Of a DNA stretch of 10,867 nucleotides, positions 7,151-10,867 are shown piece by piece. The stretch spans positions 1 to 10,867 of the forward strand of contig CANQZH010000017.1 of NCBI GenBank assembly GCA_947628245.1, written 5' to 3'. Both the position numbers and the translations under genes were made by a program. The stretch comes from an uncultured Bacilli bacterium. GTDB lineage: Bacteria > Bacillota_I > Bacilli_A > RF39 > UBA660. A model generated the notes under the pieces. It made no database searches, was not told where the DNA came from, and saw nothing but the letters and a program-made list of their open reading frames with translations. Position 1 is the stretch's first letter. The number at the start of each line of letters is the position of its first letter.

Positions 7151-8503
7151 CTTTCCTAAACAAAATCTTTTGAAGATATTGTCTACTAGTTCATCTTCAT
7201 AATATTCGCCAATTATTTTACCTAAATTTTCCCAAGCACTTCTTAATTCAATGGTAAGAATATCAATAGGAATGTTTTTTTCATTATCTTTTAAAACGTT
7301 ATTTATATTATTTAAAGCTTCTTTAGCTAAAGCTATTTGACGAATGTTTGTAAGATATGTTAAATCTTTTTTATTTAAGTTTTCTAAATTAAAGTTTTTG
7401 ATTATTTGATTTTTTAATTGTTCAATTCCTTTTTTATTTGGTGCACTTCCATAAATGATTGGCATATTTGTTTCAATTGGTTTTAGTTTTGTTGGTAAAT
7501 CATTTTTATTTATGAATATTATATTGTTTTGATTTTCAATTAATTCTAGAAGTTTTTGTTCGTCTGTTGATAATTCTTCATTATTATTTAAAACTAAGAT
7601 GGTTATATCGGCTTCTTTGATAATTTGTTTACTTTTTTCTACACCAATTTTTTCAACTATGTTTGAGGTCTTCCTAATTCCCGCTGTATCAATAAGGTTA
7701 AGAAGTATTCCTTGATGAATGATTGATGCTTCAACGGTATCTCTTGTAGTTCCTGAGATATTAGTTACAATAGCTTTGTCTTTTTCTAGAATAGCATTTA
7801 ATAATGAACTTTTTCCAACATTTGGTTTACCTATAATTGCTACTTTAATTCCATTTTTAATTAATTCACCGTTTTTGGCTTCTTTGATAATTTTTTCTAA
7901 GTCTTCTTTTACTTCAGTTAGAATTGGTTTGATGTTTTCTTTGGTTATTTGAAGTTCATCAAGATATTCAGGATAATCAATATTTACTTCAATATTGGAT
8001 AATAGTTTAACTATTTTTTCTCTTAAATTTGATATTAATTTAGTAGTTTTGCCAGTTAAATGGTTCATTGCTAGAATTGTTTGATTTTCGGTTTGTGATT
8101 CTAGTAAATCTTCGATTGACTCGGCTTCTAATAAATTAATTCGACCATTTAGATAAGCTCTTTTGGTAAATTCTCCTGGTTCAGCTAATCTTGCTCCTTT
8201 AGTTATTAGTAGTTCTAATATTTTATTAGTTATGGCATAACCTCCGTGACAGTTAATTTCTACAATGTCTTCTTTCGTATATGTTTTTGGAGCAAGCATT
8301 ATTGATACTAATACTTCATCTATTTTTTCATTATTATCCATAATAAAACCATAATGAATGGTATGAGATTTAGCTTGATTGATTTTCTTGTTTGAAAAAA
8401 CTTTTTGTAAAATGGTTAATGATTCATTCCCACTCATCCTGATAATGTTAATTGCCCCTATTCCTATATTATTTGTTGATATAGCTACAATTGTATCTTC
8501 CAT
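7148..8503 (-). CDS. mnmE: tRNA modification GTPase MnmE (TrmE)
   Basis: A 451-residue, potassium-type GTPase that partners MnmG in modifying wobble U34. The N-terminal tetrahydrofolate-binding domain spans about 1-118 and includes 'VEINCHGGYAITNKIL' (81-96) and 'EPGEFTKRAYLNGRINL' (108-124). A helical domain surrounds the inserted G domain (about 215-375). The G motifs are G1 GKPNVGKS (225-232), G2 GTTRD (251-255), G3 DTAG (272-275) and G4 NKND (332-335). The C-terminus is the diagnostic FCLGK (447-451), whose Cys is conserved in the family. The N-terminal phosphate-loop area reads 'STNNIGIGAINIIRMSG', where homologues usually have a Pro-Pro-Gly-type loop; this is a modest divergence. A strong site GGGGTGA (8508-8514) precedes the ATG. 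It is the first gene of its own transcription unit, downstream of an NBS-like palindrome. Confidence 0.97.
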   Translation of the reverse strand: MEDTIVAISTNNIGIGAINIIRMSGNESLTILQKVFSNKKINQAKSHTIHYGFIMDNNEKIDEVLVSIMLAPKTYTKEDIVEINCHGGYAITNKILELLITKGARLAEPGEFTKRAYLNGRINLLEAESIEDLLESQTENQTILAMNHLTGKTTKLISNLREKIVKLLSNIEVNIDYPEYLDELQITKENIKPILTEVKEDLEKIIKEAKNGELIKNGIKVAIIGKPNVGKSSLLNAILEKDKAIVTNISGTTRDTVEASIIHQGILLNLIDTAGIRKTSNIVEKIGVEKSKQIIKEADITILVLNNNEELSTDEQKLLELIENQNNIIFINKNDLPTKLKPIETNMPIIYGSAPNKKGIEQLKNQIIKNFNLENLNKKDLTYLTNIRQIALAKEALNNINNVLKDNEKNIPIDILTIELRSAWENLGKIIGEYYEDELVDNIFKRFCLGK

Positions 8504-8527
8504 TTTTTCACCCCACTTGTCGGTGGT

Positions 8528-8556
8528 ATTATAGCAAAATTATCTTTAATTGTCTA
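8528..8556 (-). promoter_or_regulatory. Strong extended -10 promoter of mnmE-mnmG-rsmG
   Basis: On the minus strand the -35 is TAGACA (8551-8556, five of six matches), the spacer is 17 bases, and the -10 is a perfect TATAAT (8528-8533) preceded by TGC, an extended -10. The predicted start is near 8521, leaving a leader of about 18 bases. The upstream edge lies nine bases from the palindrome at 8566-8579. Confidence 0.85.
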
Positions 8557-8565
8557 TTGTATATT

Positions 8566-8579
8566 ATTTCCCGGGAAAT
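8566..8579. promoter_or_regulatory. Noc-binding sequence (NBS)-like palindrome
   Basis: ATTTCCCGGGAAAT is a perfect 14-bp palindrome. It is identical to the core consensus of the NBS bound by the nucleoid-occlusion protein Noc in Bacillus. The 16-base form here (8565-8580) ends in G where the published form ends in A. A CCCGGG core stands out in such an AT-rich background. It lies between the khpB terminator and the mnmE promoter, at about -45 to -58 from the predicted start, so Noc binding could also affect transcription. The match is seen directly; function is inferred. Confidence 0.75.
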
Positions 8580-8580
8580 G

Positions 8581-8599
8581 AAAAAAGCCTTTTTAGGCT
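8581..8599 (-). terminator. Rho-independent terminator after khpB
   Basis: On the minus strand AGCCT (8595-8599) pairs with AGGCT (8586-8590) around a four-base A loop, followed by a T-run (8581-8585). The TAG stop of khpB (8598-8600) overlaps the start of the hairpin. It separates the rpmH unit from the mnmE unit. Confidence 0.75.
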
Positions 8600-9185
8600 A
8601 TTCTTGTTCAACAAATTTGATTACAACGTGACGATTAGGTTCTACTCCAACACTTTCCGTGGCAACTCCTTTAAAATTAGTTAGTTTATTATGAATTATT
8701 CTTCGTTCATAGGAATTCATATTTTCTAATTCAGCATCAACTTTAGTAGCTCTTACTTCTTTGGCTACTTTAATGGCTAATCTTTCTAAGTTGTCAATTC
8801 TTCTTTCTTTATAATTTTCAACATCTAAAATTATTTTTGGACTAAATCCCCATTCTAATTTTATTTTATTTTTTACTAAGTTTTCTAATGCTTTTAATGT
8901 TTGACCATTTTTACCAATTAGTATAGGATTATTATTAGAATACATTGTTATATTTATTACTTCTTCACGAATGTTAGATTCAAAATTTACTAAAAGTCCT
9001 AAATGTTCAATGACTTCTCCTAAATAATTTTCAATTTCTTCTACTAACTGGGTAAAAGATATAGCTTTAATACTGAAATTATTATCATCATTTTTGGTTT
9101 TAGTATAAATAATATTTTCAGTTCCTAACATATTTTTAGCATTTTCTAAAGCCTCTAATAAGGTTTTTCCATTTGTTTCAATCAT
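8598..9185 (-). CDS. khpB: RNA-binding protein KhpB (Jag)
   Basis: A 195-residue cytosolic RNA-binding protein, near the family's usual length of about 200. Residues about 1-50 form the short Jag-N domain ('MIETNGKTLLEALENAKNMLG'). A KH domain follows (about 75-125) with its GxxG loop GKNG (91-94). An R3H domain occupies about 130-195, with R161/R162 and His165 and a 'VATESVGVEPNRHVVIKF' tail. In other Firmicutes KhpB pairs with KhpA to bind many RNAs and influences cell elongation and division. The start is set by AAGG (9194-9197) eight bases upstream, which overlaps the end of yidC; the two genes are five bases apart. It is the last gene of rpmH-rnpA-yidC-khpB. Confidence 0.95.
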   Translation of the reverse strand: MIETNGKTLLEALENAKNMLGTENIIYTKTKNDDNNFSIKAISFTQLVEEIENYLGEVIEHLGLLVNFESNIREEVINITMYSNNNPILIGKNGQTLKALENLVKNKIKLEWGFSPKIILDVENYKERRIDNLERLAIKVAKEVRATKVDAELENMNSYERRIIHNKLTNFKGVATESVGVEPNRHVVIKFVEQE

Positions 9186-9190
9186 TTTTA

Positions 9191-10198
9191 CTACCTTCTT
9201 TCTTTTTTCTTTTGTTTAACCTCTATTATTCTTTTATCTTTAATATTGTCTTTTGCTAAAACTTTTTTGATAATAAAATTTTGAATAACAGCAAAACCGT
9301 TAGTAACAATCCAATAGAAAGCAATGGCAGTTGGTAAATTAAATGAAGCTATGGAAATACTGATAATCATAAATTTAAACATAAAGTTCATTTGTTGCAT
9401 CATTTCATCGTTACTATTGTTTTGATTCATTGAATTTTTAAATGAAATGTAAGTGGTAACGATAATTAGGAAGATTAATAATATGTAGATATATTGACCT
9501 TCACTTATTCCTTTCCAAGGAGTTGTTCCTAATTGCATTCCTAATAGTGATCCTTCAAAAATAGCTGGTACTTTATTAATGGCATCTAGGAAAGCAAAGA
9601 ATAAAGGAATTTGAATTAAAGCAACTAAGCAACCTGATACTGGATTAATTTTATATTTTTGATATACCATCATCATTTCTTGACTTTTAGCCATCATTGA
9701 AGCATTATCAGTTTTATTGGCATATTTTCTTTCAATTTTGGCAATTTCGGGTTGAGCTTTTTGGATGTTTGCTGATTGTCTCATACTTTTTATGGATAAA
9801 GGTAATAAAATAAATCTAATTAATAAGCCAACAATCATAACTGAGATACCAAAGTTGTTAATTAAATATCCTAATTTTAAAATTATCAAGGCTATTGGTC
9901 TTACTAAGATTGTTTGCCATAACCCACTATATTTATTTGTGCCTAAATTAAATTCTTTACAAGTAGGAAGTTCTTCTAGTTTTACTTCTAATTGGTCATT
10001 ATGTTCTTGATATATTCGATATAGTTCACTATCTTCTTGAGGTTTACATAGAATGTCTTTTCTAACACTTTGACCTGTTTCAGAATTAGTAATTAATTTT
10101 CCTTCATTGTCTTTAAGGTAATCATTGGAACCACAACCACTTGTTAATAAAATAATACTTATTAAAATGAGTCCTAATATTTTATTTTTTCTTTTCAT
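9191..10198 (-). CDS. yidC: Membrane protein insertase YidC (SpoIIIJ/OxaA family), lipoprotein form
   Basis: A 335-residue polytopic protein that inserts and folds membrane proteins, with or without SecYEG. A lipoprotein signal peptide (1-21) leads to Cys22 in 'LLTSGCG'; the lipobox has Thr at -3, which is not the usual Leu. The core begins near 93, with membrane helices at about 95-135, 187-206, 236-254 and 272-310. The positive-groove Arg is Arg128 ('GLLIRFILLPLSI'), the cytoplasmic helical hairpin covers about 136-183, and 'NPVSGCLVALIQIPLFFAF' (185-203) is the family signature. The tail is basic (KQKKKERR), as expected for ribosome binding. Compared with Bacillus SpoIIIJ (about 260 residues) it has a longer extracytoplasmic stretch (23-92) that holds two Cys (51 and 80). 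The start overlaps the rnpA stop by ATGA, with AAAGGA seven bases upstream. Confidence 0.95.
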   Translation of the reverse strand: MKRKNKILGLILISIILLTSGCGSNDYLKDNEGKLITNSETGQSVRKDILCKPQEDSELYRIYQEHNDQLEVKLEELPTCKEFNLGTNKYSGLWQTILVRPIALIILKLGYLINNFGISVMIVGLLIRFILLPLSIKSMRQSANIQKAQPEIAKIERKYANKTDNASMMAKSQEMMMVYQKYKINPVSGCLVALIQIPLFFAFLDAINKVPAIFEGSLLGMQLGTTPWKGISEGQYIYILLIFLIIVTTYISFKNSMNQNNSNDEMMQQMNFMFKFMIISISIASFNLPTAIAFYWIVTNGFAVIQNFIIKKVLAKDNIKDKRIIEVKQKKKERR

Positions 10199-10524
10199 AA
10201 GTTTGTCCTTTCTATTAGAGATTTAAAACTTGTTTCTAATTCTTGAAAACTAATTTTACTTGAGTTCTCTTTCATTATTATAATATAATCCTTATCGCTT
10301 CTCAACTGATTTTTATATTTATCTAGGATTACTCGCATTCTTCGTTTACATTTATTTCTTATAACAGCGTTTCCTAATTTTTTAGAAACAGCAATGCCAA
10401 AATGAGGATAATTGAATTTGCTTTCCTTAATATATAACACAAAGTTTTGATTTTTTTGATATTTTTGGTTTTTAATTATTTCAGTAAAATCTTGATGTTT
10501 TTTTATCATTTCAGCTTTTTTCAA
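10195..10524 (-). CDS. rnpA: Ribonuclease P protein component
   Basis: A basic 109-residue protein that binds the RNase P RNA and helps it recognise the 5' leader of precursor tRNAs. The family signature 'GNAVIRNKCKRRMR' is clear (51-64). Before it lie 'KKHQDFTEII' and 'FGIAVSKKLG', in the order expected for RnpA. Translation most likely begins at TTG: the codon immediately before it is an in-frame TAA, and AGGGAG lies eight bases upstream. The protein then begins MKKAEMIKKHQDF, matching the length of homologues. The next ATG, five codons in, has no well-placed site. The end overlaps yidC by four bases (ATGA). It lies downstream of the rpmH hairpin, which could lower its level relative to L34. 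Confidence 0.95.
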   Translation of the reverse strand: MKKAEMIKKHQDFTEIIKNQKYQKNQNFVLYIKESKFNYPHFGIAVSKKLGNAVIRNKCKRRMRVILDKYKNQLRSDKDYIIIMKENSSKISFQELETSFKSLIERTNL

Positions 10525-10532
10525 TTAAATCA

Positions 10533-10538
10533 CTCCCT
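10533..10538 (-). promoter_or_regulatory. Ribosome-binding site for the rnpA TTG start
   Basis: AGGGAG on the minus strand, eight bases before TTG (10522-10524). A TAA in the same frame directly precedes the TTG, so no earlier start is possible. Confidence 0.75.
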
Positions 10539-10553
10539 TTCTTTTGGCAATAT

Positions 10554-10578
10554 AAAAAAGTCCACATTAAAAATGTGG
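10554..10578 (-). terminator. Hairpin with T-run between rpmH and rnpA (terminator or attenuator)
   Basis: On the minus strand CCACATT (10572-10578) pairs with AATGTGG (10562-10568) around a three-base loop, followed within two bases by six T (10554-10559). It begins right after the rpmH stop codon. There is no convincing promoter between it and rnpA, so it probably acts as a partial terminator or as a 3' end for a short rpmH mRNA. Confidence 0.65.
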
Positions 10579-10701
10579 TTATTTACATAATCTTTTGCGA
10601 CCTTTTTGTCTTCTAGTTTTTAAAACATTAGTTTCTTTTCTAGCAAAAAAACCGTGTTTCTTTTTCATTTTTCTTTTATTTGGTTGATAAGTTCTTTTCA
10701 T
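10579..10701 (-). CDS. rpmH: 50S ribosomal protein L34, short form
   Basis: A 40-residue, very basic ribosomal protein of the large subunit. It begins MKRTYQPNKRK, the L34 hallmark, continues with HGF (16-18) and ends with RRQKGRKRLCK, matching the family's RRRKGRK end. Typical L34 is about 44 residues: the usual 'STKNGR' turn between its two helices seems shortened here by four residues ('HGFFARKETNVLKTRR'). The frame is uninterrupted and a near-perfect AGGAGGG (10709-10715) lies seven bases before the ATG. It is the first gene of the rpmH-rnpA-yidC-khpB unit and has its own strong promoter. Confidence 0.95.
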   Translation of the reverse strand: MKRTYQPNKRKMKKKHGFFARKETNVLKTRRQKGRKRLCK

Positions 10702-10732
10702 CTAGATTCCCTCCTTTTTTTAAGTCTTACCT

Positions 10733-10762
10733 ATTATAATATTAAGAATAGGAAAAAGTCAA
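10733..10762 (-). promoter_or_regulatory. Promoter of the rpmH-rnpA-yidC-khpB unit
   Basis: On the minus strand the -35 is TTGACT (10757-10762), the spacer is 18 bases, and the -10 is a perfect TATAAT (10733-10738). The predicted start is near 10726, giving a leader of about 25 bases that carries the AGGAGGG site of rpmH. Confidence 0.8.
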
Positions 10763-10867
10763 CTTAAAATGGTCATTTAAATTTTTTTAGTGTAACTATT
10801 CAGACCTAAAAAGATTAAAAAAAATATAAATTTTTAAATATGAAAGTTGATAACTAGAGAAATTTAT
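10763..10867. other. AT-rich non-coding edge, probably facing oriC
   Basis: No coding sequence or RNA gene is visible here. The stretch is extremely AT-rich. The best DnaA-box-like word is TTATCAACT on the minus strand (10845-10853), which differs from TTATCCACA at two of nine positions, so I do not call it a box. The origin and a divergent dnaA are expected beyond the right edge from the conserved gene order; that is inference from synteny. Confidence 0.35.

Noticed and set aside
7719..7952. Plus-strand open frame of 77 codons opposite the MnmE G domain
   Set aside because: It mirrors the conserved GTPase motifs of mnmE and has no promoter or start signals.
8566..8579. Reading the palindrome as parS or as a terminator stem
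   Set aside because: parS has a CACGTG-type centre, not CCCGGG; and a terminator would need a loop and T-run, which are absent at this palindrome while the separate hairpin at 8581-8599 provides both.
9765..10010. Plus-strand open frame of 81 codons opposite yidC
   Set aside because: Antisense shadow within yidC; no supporting features.
10845..10853. Possible DnaA box TTATCAACT on the minus strand
   Set aside because: Two mismatches to TTATCCACA and no neighbours; expected by chance in AT-rich DNA.
10826..10867. Inverted pair ATAAATTT / AAATTTAT at the right edge
   Set aside because: Only A and T, separated by 26 bases; such pairs are common by chance at this composition.
1..10867. CRISPR arrays, insertion sequences, prophage or defence genes
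   Set aside because: No regularly spaced repeats, transposase motifs or paired terminal repeats were seen; the content is core origin-region genes plus a few housekeeping-like accessory genes.

Overview
The window looks like the leftward flank of a chromosomal replication origin in a very AT-rich, Gram-positive-type bacterium (low-GC Bacillota or Mycoplasmatota). The gene string read right to left on the minus strand, rpmH-rnpA-yidC-khpB(jag)-mnmE-mnmG-rsmG, is the classic oriC-left cluster of this group. TGA is used as a stop (rnpA, mnmG) and Trp is encoded by TGG, so this is the standard bacterial code and not the UGA=Trp code of Mycoplasma or Spiroplasma. The presence of a murein amidase implies a peptidoglycan wall. 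An uncultured gut Firmicutes/Mollicutes-like lineage is plausible, but the species cannot be fixed from the sequence.

Layout. Bases 1-69 hold a minus-strand tRNA-Cys, cut by the window edge, with a near-consensus promoter. Divergent from it is an orphan FtsX/MacB-like membrane protein (224-1276, +). It converges through a weak shared hairpin on a two-gene minus-strand operon: a Mbeg1/DUF2974-type alpha/beta hydrolase (2135-3187) followed by a stand-alone SWIM zinc-finger protein (1282-2121). That operon and a membrane-anchored N-acetylmuramoyl-L-alanine amidase (3257-4567, +) are fired by divergent promoters whose -10 elements overlap. The amidase converges on rsmG through a perfect 12-bp bidirectional terminator.

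The remaining 6.2 kb is the origin cluster, in two transcription units. rpmH, rnpA, yidC and khpB share a promoter at 10733-10762, contain an attenuator-like hairpin after rpmH, and end at a terminator at 8581-8599. mnmE, mnmG and rsmG have their own strong extended -10 promoter at 8528-8556. The genes in each unit are packed so that ribosome-binding sites overlap the preceding stop codon or the reading frames overlap, which suggests translational coupling. Functionally the cluster covers ribosome assembly (L34), tRNA 5' processing (RnpA), membrane insertion (YidC), RNA binding (KhpB), wobble-uridine modification (MnmE/MnmG) and 16S rRNA methylation (RsmG).

The most notable non-coding signal is a perfect 14-bp palindrome, ATTTCCCGGGAAAT, at 8566-8579 directly upstream of the mnmE promoter. 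It is identical to the core of the Noc-binding sequence (NBS) of Bacillus nucleoid occlusion. The noc gene, which follows rsmG in Bacillus, is absent from that place here.
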